A stretch of DNA of 64,000 bases from Methanolinea sp. (GTDB lineage: Archaea; Halobacteriota; Methanomicrobia; Methanomicrobiales; Methanospirillaceae), in NCBI GenBank assembly GCA_030019395.1, contig JASEES010000005.1, forward strand, positions 27,247 through 91,246, read 5' to 3'. Below the pieces are notes generated by a model that had not been told where the DNA came from, searched no databases, and saw nothing but the letters and a program-made list of their open reading frames with translations. Shown in pieces: positions 50,897-58,987 of the stretch (position 1 is its first letter; each line of letters opens with the position of its first letter). The position numbers were made by a program, and so were the translations under genes.

Positions 50897-51874
50897 TTAC
50901 GGCAGGGACTCGGCAGTCTCCACGAACCGCCTGATATGGGGGCACCGTCCCAAAAGGCGGAAGAGGATTTTGTCCCAGAAACCGAACGGAAAGTTCCCGC
51001 CCGCGGCATGGGGGTGGCCTCCACCCCCGAAGTTCCGTGCAAGAATGTGGCTGACGGGAGGGACTGACCGGAGGGAGAACCGCCCCGAGGCCGAGATGAG
51101 GACCTCCATATCCGTTCCAAGCGCCTTTCTCATCGCAGCAGCTGTCTCGCTCGGGTAGCCGAAGAGTGGTGCAAACCCGATACGGTATTTCTTCCCCTCG
51201 ATCTGCGTCTTCCTGATGCTCTTTTCAATCAGCCTTTCCATCTCCTCGTGTATCTCCCTGTATTCACGTTCTATGGTTGGATCCGAGAAGATGCCCTGCA
51301 CCAGGCAGTCCCTGACGTGCTCCCGGTTCTCCCGCCTCTGGAGGACCTGCCCGAGGATTGCCGACCGGGGATCTGCATGGATCCAGAGGTCATAATCGCA
51401 GACAACGGATGCAATTTCGCGGGCGACGGGATCATGAGGGAGGAGGTCACGGGCACAAATTCCTGTGGCACACGTATCAACGTTCACGTTGAGGAGATCA
51501 CAGGAGGCAGCACACTTCCCCAGTTCTTCGGGACGCCACCTGTGGTGGTCCCTCCACTCTACCCTCCACCCGTTGTCCCTGATTCGCGAGAGAACTGATT
51601 CAGCCCCGGAATAGTATCCAAGGTCCGAGATACTGAGCGTATCCCCCTCTCCCGGGACTTTCGAGACTGTTTCCATGACATGGGGGAAACGGCCCACGGA
51701 ACAGAAGATCGTTGTCACGTGGGGGAATGCCCTCCGGTGAATGGCATCGCACCCCACGGCATCGAGGTCGTTGTGCGTAAGGTGAACGACACCCCGCTCC
51801 CGGCCTTCGAGGAGGAGGTCTTCGTCTCTCTTCTTCCCGCGTCCGGAGAACCATGGAAATGTCAAGGGATGCAC
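50897..51874 (-). CDS. DHH-family phosphoesterase
   Basis: About 325 residues. DHH motifs: HLTHNDLDAVGCDA, SISDLGYY, WRDHHRW, VVCDYDLW, and a C-terminal DHHA1 GGGGHPHAAGG. Members include oligoribonuclease/pAp phosphatase and cyclic dinucleotide phosphodiesterases. I take the GTG at 51874 with GGAG eight bases upstream; the longer frame begins at a TTG without support. It is much shorter than and distinct from the RecJ-like protein at 33640-35037. Diverges from tRNA-Phe. Confidence 0.82.
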   Translation of the reverse strand: MHPLTFPWFSGRGKKRDEDLLLEGRERGVVHLTHNDLDAVGCDAIHRRAFPHVTTIFCSVGRFPHVMETVSKVPGEGDTLSISDLGYYSGAESVLSRIRDNGWRVEWRDHHRWRPEELGKCAASCDLLNVNVDTCATGICARDLLPHDPVAREIASVVCDYDLWIHADPRSAILGQVLQRRENREHVRDCLVQGIFSDPTIEREYREIHEEMERLIEKSIRKTQIEGKKYRIGFAPLFGYPSETAAAMRKALGTDMEVLISASGRFSLRSVPPVSHILARNFGGGGHPHAAGGNFPFGFWDKILFRLLGRCPHIRRFVETAESLP

Positions 51875-51964
51875 CGCCTTTTCTCCACAGGATTCCGACC
51901 TTCTTTTCTTTTCATCCCGGAAAACACATAATTTATTAGGCGGGACTGACAATATTGTTTCCCT

Positions 51965-52038
51965 GCCTCAGTAGCTCAGTTCGGGAGAGCGCCAGACTGA
52001 AGATCTGGTTGTCCCCGGTTCAAATCCGGGCTGAGGCA
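51965..52038 (+). tRNA. tRNA-Phe (GAA)
   Basis: Acceptor GCCTCAG/CTGAGGC, anticodon stem CCAGA/TCTGG with loop CTGAAGA, T loop TTCAAAT, discriminator A, no CCA. No intron. Confidence 0.95.
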
Positions 52039-52153
52039 CTTTGAATACGGGTTCACATTCTCCTTTTTTTCGTCGTGTTTGATGTCTTCCGGTAACACTA
52101 TCGGGACGAAACTTAACCTTTCAAACCATCATGGAATAGTGGATGGAAGAATA

Positions 52154-53008
52154 CTATGACCAGGCGTGTTGGTTCTCTTTCTCCCACCAAACCACAGCAG
52201 TCGGCCTGACGGCCCTGTAGACCAGCGGACCACCCGGTTCTTCCCTGTGCAGCACCCTCGCGAAGAATTCTCTCACCGGTGTCGTATCGGACAGGTCCGG
52301 ACAGTGCAGCGTAACCCAGCTCTCCACGGCTTCGTCCACGGATTCATGCACCGTTTCCCATATTGCAGGATAGACCCTGACATTGGCATAGATCCCGGCA
52401 TCGTGCAGGATGTTGACCGGGAAGATGTAGTCCGGGTATCCTTTCTGCAGGGCACCCTGCTCACCAAAAACGGCCCGGTAGAGATCCATCTCCTCTTTCC
52501 CCCGCCACTCACCGGCGTGCCAGAAGAGGTAGACAGCCCGGCGTGCAGCGGCGTCCAGTTTGAAAAGGGCAGCTGCAAGGTCATAGAAACCAAGGGAAAA
52601 TGCAGCGATCACGACATCGTGGGGCTCTATGTCTCTCCCGATGACGACGTCTTCCCACTTCATCCGGATGCAGGAATAGTTCGAGTGTCCCTCCTTGTGC
52701 ATGTTCTCCTCGAGGATTCGGAGCATGCCCCCCGATGCATCAAGGGCAGTCACGTGTGCAACGCGCCCGGCTATCGGAACGGCAAGCCTCCCCGTCCCGG
52801 CACCCATGTCGAGGACGGTATCGTCAGGACGGAGCTGGATGAACTCAAGGTCCTTCTCTGTCCCTATCTTCTCTCCCCTCGTGACTTTCTGGTACGCTCC
52901 TGCTTTCTTATCCCATATTGCGGCAGGATCGCGGTCTTTTTTCACCCGACCCGGAGATGCGACATGGATTGCCTTCCACATCTCGTTCCAGTTGATGATC
53001 CGGTGCAT
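52154..53008 (-). CDS. SAM-dependent class I methyltransferase
   Basis: About 284 residues. Motif I VLDMGAGTGRLAVPIAG, acidic D in VTALDASGGML and a motif IV-like HDVVIAAFSLGFYDL place it in the class I methyltransferases; the substrate is unknown. The N-terminus (MHRIINWNEMWKAIHVAS) resembles methanogen methyltransferases encoded near corrinoid or metal genes, but no such neighbours are seen. The ATG at 53008 has GGAGG upstream. Confidence 0.83.
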   Translation of the reverse strand: MHRIINWNEMWKAIHVASPGRVKKDRDPAAIWDKKAGAYQKVTRGEKIGTEKDLEFIQLRPDDTVLDMGAGTGRLAVPIAGRVAHVTALDASGGMLRILEENMHKEGHSNYSCIRMKWEDVVIGRDIEPHDVVIAAFSLGFYDLAAALFKLDAAARRAVYLFWHAGEWRGKEEMDLYRAVFGEQGALQKGYPDYIFPVNILHDAGIYANVRVYPAIWETVHESVDEAVESWVTLHCPDLSDTTPVREFFARVLHREEPGGPLVYRAVRPTAVVWWEKENQHAWS

Positions 53009-53136
53009 GCATTGTATTCTCCTCCAGCTGGTATATTTAACAGGGGGGGGGCGAAAGATGAAAGAGAAGGACATCGCCGGTGCCGGCATAGAATTATCGT
53101 ATCGCGCCAAAAAGAGAAAAGGGAGGTCACTTTTCC

Positions 53137-53709
53137 ATGACGGAAGTCTCTACCGAAGAATCACTATGCAGGATGAAGTGGTCCACGTTTGTCCTGACCG
53201 GGATCATGTCACTGGTCTTTGGAATCCTGTTTTTCCTCTTTCCTGCACTGACTGCAGAGGTCGTTGTAACGCTGCTTGGAATTATCATCATCGTCCTTGC
53301 GATTTTTGCCATCGTCCTTGCCCTCCTGAGCCGGGTGGGGGACACCTATTCGGGACTTCTTCTCATCGGAGGGATAGCCGGCTTCTTCGCCGGAATGGCC
53401 GCAATTATATCCCCTCTCCTTTTCGGGGCATTCCTGACGATTGTCCTCGGTGCAGTACTGCTTGTGACCGGGGTCGTCACTATTGCCATGGGATTCTCCG
53501 AGAAGGACCGCCGTGGCCGCGGGAGCATGTTCCTCCTCGGGGTGGTCTCCATCCTTTTTGCCGTCCTTTTCATGTTCTATCCCGTCTTTGGGTCCATAAT
53601 ACTCTTTGGGTACATGGTCGGGATCTATTTTGTGGTGTATGGGGTTCTCCTGGTGGGAACAGGGTTCATTGTAAAGAAAATTGTCCCCGAAATCTGTTCG
53701 CAGGATTAA
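53137..53709 (+). CDS. HdeD/DUF308-family membrane protein
   Basis: A 190-residue protein with six membrane helices arranged as three pairs, the pattern of HdeD (acid-resistance membrane protein) relatives. Start has a GGAGG site. A run of nine G residues lies upstream (about 53041-53050). Function in archaea unknown. Confidence 0.8.
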   Translation: MTEVSTEESLCRMKWSTFVLTGIMSLVFGILFFLFPALTAEVVVTLLGIIIIVLAIFAIVLALLSRVGDTYSGLLLIGGIAGFFAGMAAIISPLLFGAFLTIVLGAVLLVTGVVTIAMGFSEKDRRGRGSMFLLGVVSILFAVLFMFYPVFGSIILFGYMVGIYFVVYGVLLVGTGFIVKKIVPEICSQD

Positions 53710-53814
53710 AATCCAATTTTTTGGGGAGAATCGGATTTTTCCCGGAACCGTGCATTTTTTATCCCGGTTGGGTGAATCTTCATAAAGGGCCACTTCCACC
53801 CCGGACAGGTACGC

Positions 53815-54426
53815 ATGAAGTTCACCCGGATGCAACTGGAAGCCTTGAAAGAGCTTGCCAATATCGGATCAGCCCATGCGGCAACCTCGCTCTCGCAGAT
53901 CATCGGGAGCAGTGTCAATATGACCGTCCCCGATGTCAGCCTCCTCGATATATCAGATCTGGGAACCGTGATGGGCGATGAAGTGGCCACGATGGTCGTC
54001 TTTGAGCTCCAGGGAGACCTTCCCCATGGGGGCTTTCTCCTCCTGCACTTTTCCCGGGAATCTGCATCGAAGATGGCAGCGGTCATGTGTGGCGTTTCCT
54101 CATGCGATTCTCCCATGAGTGAGCTCATGAAGAGCGCACTGGTCGAGGCTGGAAATATCATGGTCTCATCGTTTCTGAACGCCTCTTCCGAACTGCTGGG
54201 TATCATGATGCTCCCCTCGCCGCCTTACCTCGTCACCGATATCCTGCATGCGACAGTCCAGTCGCTGGTCGTGGGGATGGGGGTCGATCTCGATGATATT
54301 CTCGTATTTCGTATCCAGCTGACCTCGCCGGAATACCGGATAGAGGGAAATATCGTCCTCCTCATCGAGGAGAGCACCCTGCAGAAGGTGGCAGAAATTC
54401 TCGAATCCATGGTTGGAAATCCATAA
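53815..54426 (+). CDS. cheC: CheC-family CheY phosphatase
   Basis: A 203-residue protein with both CheC active-site elements: E13-x2-N16-x22-P39 (KELANIGSAHAATSLS) and E111-x2-N114 (SALVEAGNIMVSS) with P136. CheC dephosphorylates CheY in archaeal and Bacillus chemotaxis. No cheY, cheA, cheB or cheD is adjacent, so it is an orphan here; it may act on the receivers of the window's own regulators or on a distant che operon. Confidence 0.87.
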   Translation: MKFTRMQLEALKELANIGSAHAATSLSQIIGSSVNMTVPDVSLLDISDLGTVMGDEVATMVVFELQGDLPHGGFLLLHFSRESASKMAAVMCGVSSCDSPMSELMKSALVEAGNIMVSSFLNASSELLGIMMLPSPPYLVTDILHATVQSLVVGMGVDLDDILVFRIQLTSPEYRIEGNIVLLIEESTLQKVAEILESMVGNP

Positions 54427-54517
54427 TTGTTGCTTGTGAAACGGTTCCCGGAAGACACATGGATGCAGGCCCGACCGAAAGGCTGTTCATTTCAGGGATT
54501 TGACAGGTGTTCATCCC

Positions 54518-55183
54518 ATGGTCGTTGGAAAGTCATTTCCCGTCTGTCTCGTATCGTGGCGAAATGCTGTCCGGCTCTCCCGTGCTCTCGCCGAAATGAT
54601 ACGGGATTCCTATAACCCTGACCTCGTTGTTGCCATCGGAAGGGGAGGTTTTGTCCCGGCACGGATTGTCTGTGATTCCCTGATGTTATCCACGCTCACT
54701 TCGATACGCGTTGAACACTGGGGTGTGGCAGCCCGGAGCCTGGAGTCTGCAACCATCCGGTATCCCCTCCCGATTCCGGTCCGGGATATGGACATTCTCG
54801 TCGTGGATGACGTGACCGATACGGGAAAAACGCTCGAAGTGGCCGTCCGATACCTTCGGGAGCAGTCCCCGGCGGGTATCAGGACAGCAGTCCTCCATCA
54901 CAAGACATGTTCAGCGTTCGTCCCCGATTACCACGTCGTTGTGGAAAACTCCTGGAGATGGATAGTCTACCCTTGGGCTCTCCACGAAGATCTGGCAGGA
55001 TTCTGTGAGTCCGTGATAGGAGGAGAGCCGGTATCCGTGGACGATATCCTTTCCAGGCTGAAGGAGAGGTATGACATGGTGCCGGCCCGCCGGGATCTGA
55101 AGGGAGCCCTGCGTAACCTCATCATTCAGGGCAGGGTTGAACCGGTCAAAAAAAGGTTCCTGTCGAAAAGAGCACGGGAGTAG
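54518..55183 (+). CDS. Phosphoribosyltransferase-family protein
   Basis: About 221 residues. The PRPP-binding motif DILVVDDVTDTGKTL and the type I fold (DLVVAIGRGGFVPARIVCD) are clear. It resembles archaeal hypoxanthine/xanthine phosphoribosyltransferases. The C-terminal 45 residues (VSVDDILSRLKERYDMVPARRDL) look like an added helical domain. The ATG at 54518 has AGGTG eight bases upstream; the TTG at 54500 is unlikely. Confidence 0.85.
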   Translation: MVVGKSFPVCLVSWRNAVRLSRALAEMIRDSYNPDLVVAIGRGGFVPARIVCDSLMLSTLTSIRVEHWGVAARSLESATIRYPLPIPVRDMDILVVDDVTDTGKTLEVAVRYLREQSPAGIRTAVLHHKTCSAFVPDYHVVVENSWRWIVYPWALHEDLAGFCESVIGGEPVSVDDILSRLKERYDMVPARRDLKGALRNLIIQGRVEPVKKRFLSKRARE

Positions 55184-55196
55184 GGCTGTCCGGGTG

Positions 55197-55691
55197 TTAT
55201 CCGCCGTTAAGGCAGAGGTCGGGGGCACAACCGGTCATGATCTCCCCGAATATCTCTGCCCAGTCGCGTGACTCCGGGGGAGAGTAGGGTCGGGACCTCG
55301 TCATCAGGATTTTTCGCATCGCCTGCGAAGTATCGTCCGGCCGGAGACGAACCAGGACTGTCTTCTGCTCCCGGCTCACGCCCGGGGTTGCAAAGAGCGA
55401 CAGGCATATCGGGCAGAGAACGAGGAGTAAGCTCTGTGGGTCGGATTCAGAGGATAGTGGACTATTCTGCGGATCCAGGATGTGGACAGAGAGGAGGTTA
55501 ATGGGATAAGAAAACCCGCAGTGCTCGCAGCGGCATCCGCAGGCACGCGCAAGTCTCCTTATTTTGACCGGGTGTGCCCGGAGAAAGCAGGATAAGTCTT
55601 CTTCGCCCCGGCTTTCATATCCCGGTTCGCCTGCACCTGTTGCCAGATTTTCTGTCAGGGTCGTTCCACCTTTTTTGCCGTGTCCTGCCAT
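55197..55691 (-). CDS. Small zinc protein, HNH-like
   Basis: About 164 residues. Cysteines CGCRCEHCG and CPICLSLF bracket a segment LSVHILDP, similar to the layout of treble-clef HNH proteins, although a clear catalytic His-Asn-His is not visible. No other domain is recognised. A GGAGGG site precedes the ATG at 55691; the long upstream reading frame crosses the divergent arcC promoter and is rejected. Confidence 0.6.
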   Translation of the reverse strand: MAGHGKKGGTTLTENLATGAGEPGYESRGEEDLSCFLRAHPVKIRRLARACGCRCEHCGFSYPINLLSVHILDPQNSPLSSESDPQSLLLVLCPICLSLFATPGVSREQKTVLVRLRPDDTSQAMRKILMTRSRPYSPPESRDWAEIFGEIMTGCAPDLCLNGG

Positions 55692-55729
55692 CCCGGGTTC
55701 CCTCCCTGGAATATGCACCTTGTGCGGTG

Positions 55730-55749
55730 TATGGGAACCGGCTCCCATA
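55730..55749. promoter_or_regulatory. Palindrome in the arcC / zinc protein divergent region
   Basis: TATGGGA and TCCCATA arms around ACCGGC. It lies 40 bases upstream of the zinc protein and about 130 before arcC; candidate operator only. Confidence 0.35.
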
Positions 55750-55881
55750 TACGTTTGCTCCAATCCATCTGGTTCGGAGAGACCAGGAAAACTGTCTGGA
55801 AAGGGGCAAGGGATAATACCGGAAGGGACAAAGAGTGGTCTGTCCGGGAGTCCTGGAGAAAGCAGGGGCAGATGAATATAC

Positions 55882-56811
55882 ATGCGCATCGTGATCGCAC
55901 TCGGGGGAAACGCTCTCCTGAAACGGGGAGATCCCATGACGGCGGACATCCAGAGGGAGAATATCCGGTCGGTTGCAGGCCATATTGCACCCCTTGCACA
56001 CGAGCACGAACTTATCATCTCCCATGGGAATGGTCCCCAGGTGGGACTCCTTGCCCTCCAGGCTGCATGCTATACCCGTGTAGAGCCCTATCCCCTCGAT
56101 GTCCTGGATGCCCAGACGGAGGGGATGATTGGTTACATGATTGAGCAGGAGCTTATGAACCACCTGCCGCATGAACGCCCGTGTGCGACTCTTCTCACGA
56201 TGGTCGAGGTAGACCCCCGAGATCCGGCTTTTTCGAACCCTGCGAAATTCGTGGGACCGGTATACGGAAAAGAAGAAATGGAGAGAATATCCCGGGAAAA
56301 GGGATGGATATTTCGGATGGACGGGGACTCATGGAGGCGGGTCGTTCCATCCCCCAACCCATGCAGGATCGTTGAGATCATGCCAATCCGCCTTCTCATT
56401 GAAAAGGGAGTGACTGTCATCTGTGCAGGCGGAGGAGGTATCCCGGTTGTCCGGGTGCCCGGAACCTCACAGAGGTTTTCCGGAGTCGAGGCAGTCATCG
56501 ACAAGGACCTTGCCAGTGCCCTGCTTGCCCGGGAAGTCAATGCCGACCTCCTCGTCATGGCTACCGATGTCGACGGCGTCTATCTCGACTGGAAGACCCC
56601 CCGGGCCCGGCGGATCGAACACGCAACACCGGGCAGCCTGCGGAAGATTGACTTTGCGCCTGGATCCATGGGTCCGAAGGTGGAAGCGGCCTGCCGCTTT
56701 GTGGAGGCCACGGGAAAGAGGGCTGCAATCGGTGCACTGGAGGATATACAGGAGCTCGTCAGCGGAGATGCCGGGACGCAGGTTACGCCCGGCAGCAGTG
56801 CAGGGGGGTGA
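55882..56811 (+). CDS. arcC: Carbamate kinase
   Basis: A 309-residue amino acid kinase family enzyme converting carbamoyl phosphate and ADP to carbamate and ATP. Motifs: [36 protein letters not shown] and [13 protein letters not shown]. The adjacent arginine deiminase points to arginine catabolism. The two genes are nine bases apart in one operon. Confidence 0.95.
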   Translation: MRIVIALGGNALLKRGDPMTADIQRENIRSVAGHIAPLAHEHELIISHGNGPQVGLLALQAACYTRVEPYPLDVLDAQTEGMIGYMIEQELMNHLPHERPCATLLTMVEVDPRDPAFSNPAKFVGPVYGKEEMERISREKGWIFRMDGDSWRRVVPSPNPCRIVEIMPIRLLIEKGVTVICAGGGGIPVVRVPGTSQRFSGVEAVIDKDLASALLAREVNADLLVMATDVDGVYLDWKTPRARRIEHATPGSLRKIDFAPGSMGPKVEAACRFVEATGKRAAIGALEDIQELVSGDAGTQVTPGSSAGG

Positions 56812-56820
56812 CAGAACACC

Positions 56821-58080
56821 GTGGTAAGAACCGGAGTATATTCCGAGGTTGGCAGGCTTCGTGCCGTAATCGTGCACCGTCCGGATTTGAGTATCAGGCG
56901 CCTCACTCCCGCGAACTGCCGTGACTTCCTCTTTGACGATATCCTCTGGGTCGAGAAGGCCCAGAGAGAGCATGATGCATTCGTTGAGGTCCTCCGGGGG
57001 GAAGGGGTGGCGGTTTACTACCTGCGGGATCTTCTGGCAGAAGTCCTCAAAGAGGAGGAGTGCCGTCAATGGGTTGTGAACAGGGTTGTCAGCCCGATGA
57101 CAGTCGGGATATCTGCATGTACGCCGGTCCGGTTATGCCTGTCGGGGATGGAACCCGCGCAGCTTGCCACGCACCTCGTCGGGGGCCTGACGCGGCGGGA
57201 ACTCGAGTGCATTCACCTGGAGGGAATGAACAGGTCGTCCCTGCAGGTCGCCTCGACACCGCCCGATTCTTTCATCCTCCCGCCGCTCCCGAACACTCTC
57301 TTCCCCCGCGACTCATCATCGTGGATCGGAAACGGTTTTACGATCAACCCCATGCACTGGCCTGTCCGAAGGCTCGAGGCGGTCAATATGGCGGCAATCT
57401 ACCGGTTCCATCCCCTCTTCAAGACCAGCGGCGCACGGACATGGTACACATGCGTCGATAGTACAGGGGAGAACCCGCTTCCTTTTTTGGCTATTCCATC
57501 GATGGAAGGCGGCGACATCATGCCGATTGGGAAGGGAACCCTCCTCGTCGGGATGGGTGAGCGGACCCAGAGCCCGATGATCGAGCGGCTGGCAGGCACA
57601 CTTCTCTCAGCAGGCGGGGTGGAACAGGTCATCGTGGCCCAGATGACCCCCGATCGTGCCCATATGCACCTCGACACCATCTTTTCCATGCTTGACGTCG
57701 GGATGGTCACCGTTTACCCGAAGGTGACGGAAACGCTGCGGACCTTCACCATTAAACCCGGCGAGGCGAACAGACCGTTCCGGGTGTCAGAGGAAGGAGA
57801 CTTCCTCTCCCAGGTGGGCTCTGCGATGGGAACAGAGAGGCTCACCGTGATCCCGACAGGGGGGGATGAATACGATGCGGCCCGTGAGCAGTGGGACGAC
57901 GGGAACAACGTCCTTGCCATCCGACCCGGTCTCGTGGTCGCATACGACAGGAACTCTCATACGAACAGGAATTTCGAGAAGGCAGGAATTGACGTGGTGG
58001 AGATCGAGGGATCCGAGCTCTCCCGGGGCCGGGGGGGTGGTCACTGCCTGACCTGCCCCATCAGCCGGGACGGGATATGA
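56821..58080 (+). CDS. arcA: Arginine deiminase
   Basis: A 419-residue guanidino-modifying enzyme that turns arginine into citrulline and ammonia. The catalytic residues are visible: FLFDDILWVEKAQ region, PNTLFPRDSSSWIGNG, MEGGD, HMHLDTIFSMLD with the active His, and the C-terminal nucleophile Cys in GGGHCLTCP. Length is normal. The start is GTG. Ornithine carbamoyltransferase, the middle step, is not in the window. Confidence 0.94.
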   Translation: MVRTGVYSEVGRLRAVIVHRPDLSIRRLTPANCRDFLFDDILWVEKAQREHDAFVEVLRGEGVAVYYLRDLLAEVLKEEECRQWVVNRVVSPMTVGISACTPVRLCLSGMEPAQLATHLVGGLTRRELECIHLEGMNRSSLQVASTPPDSFILPPLPNTLFPRDSSSWIGNGFTINPMHWPVRRLEAVNMAAIYRFHPLFKTSGARTWYTCVDSTGENPLPFLAIPSMEGGDIMPIGKGTLLVGMGERTQSPMIERLAGTLLSAGGVEQVIVAQMTPDRAHMHLDTIFSMLDVGMVTVYPKVTETLRTFTIKPGEANRPFRVSEEGDFLSQVGSAMGTERLTVIPTGGDEYDAAREQWDDGNNVLAIRPGLVVAYDRNSHTNRNFEKAGIDVVEIEGSELSRGRGGGHCLTCPISRDGI

Positions 58081-58150
58081 ACCGACAGCGGAGGATAGAA
58101 CCCATCAATCACATTTTTCCCCTCGGGAGAATACAATTGTAACTCCTGCA

Positions 58151-58891
58151 ATGCCCCCAGCCCTGAAAAACGATCTCCCCGCAAGGCGTCTCCGGGAGAG
58201 GGAAAGGGAAAAAGAAGCCCTCCTGAAGTTCCCGGTGGAAGAACTCGTCAATATAATCATGGACGTGGGGTTCTCATGCGACCTGTGTGCGAAGTGCTGC
58301 ACGAGGGCATTCAATGGTCACGTGCTTCTCCTCGATGACGAAGCTGCACGGATCAAAGATCGATACCCTGCCGCACTCGAACCGGTTCCGTTTTTTGACT
58401 TCTGCGATCAGGAAGGAACATTCTACGTGTCCGGTTATACCATCCGCACCGTGAAGGACAAGGTCGGTTCATGCTGGTTCCTTGAACGGGGAAGATGCAC
58501 GGTATACGAATTCCGGCCCCGCGTGTGCAGGATTTATCCGTATATGCTCCATCGGGAACCAGACGAATCCGGCAGGGTGGACTGGAGGCAGATTAGCGGG
58601 CTCAACCAGCATGGTGAGTACCATCGGGAAATATCACGCGAATACGCGAATCAGATCGCACGGGACGTGATTGCATTTGAAAAGGCGGTTCTTGAACACG
58701 AGATAGCGTTCCTTGAAGCTACAGGATCATTTTTTGCCAGGAAAGGTCTTTTCCATGTGAGAAAGATGTACGACAACCAGATCAAGCGCCTTGCGCACGG
58801 GATTTCCGTTCCCGTCAGGGTCTATTCCCACGGGTCATTCGATCAATGGATAACCGATGGGAAAGTGACAAAGCGCCAGATGGTCGAATGA
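58151..58891 (+). CDS. YkgJ-family cysteine cluster protein
   Basis: A 246-residue protein with the CxxCxxCC motif (FSCDLCAKCCTRAF) and the later RCTVYEFRPRVCRIYP typical of YkgJ (UPF0153) proteins, thought to bind zinc or an iron-sulfur cluster. The C-terminal half is helical. Function unknown. It follows arcA by about 70 bases on the same strand. Confidence 0.87.
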   Translation: MPPALKNDLPARRLREREREKEALLKFPVEELVNIIMDVGFSCDLCAKCCTRAFNGHVLLLDDEAARIKDRYPAALEPVPFFDFCDQEGTFYVSGYTIRTVKDKVGSCWFLERGRCTVYEFRPRVCRIYPYMLHREPDESGRVDWRQISGLNQHGEYHREISREYANQIARDVIAFEKAVLEHEIAFLEATGSFFARKGLFHVRKMYDNQIKRLAHGISVPVRVYSHGSFDQWITDGKVTKRQMVE

Positions 58892-58987
58892 TTTTTTTTC
58901 CACGAACATGATCGTTCTCTCCGAAAGAGATCTCTCCCGTGGGAAGATTACAGGGAATGATGCATTGTTCGGGAAAACGGGTACGGG

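Noticed and set aside
50846..52153. tRNA-Phe as an integration site for a mobile element
   Set aside because: I found no integrase, no repeated tRNA 3' end and no change of gene content around it.
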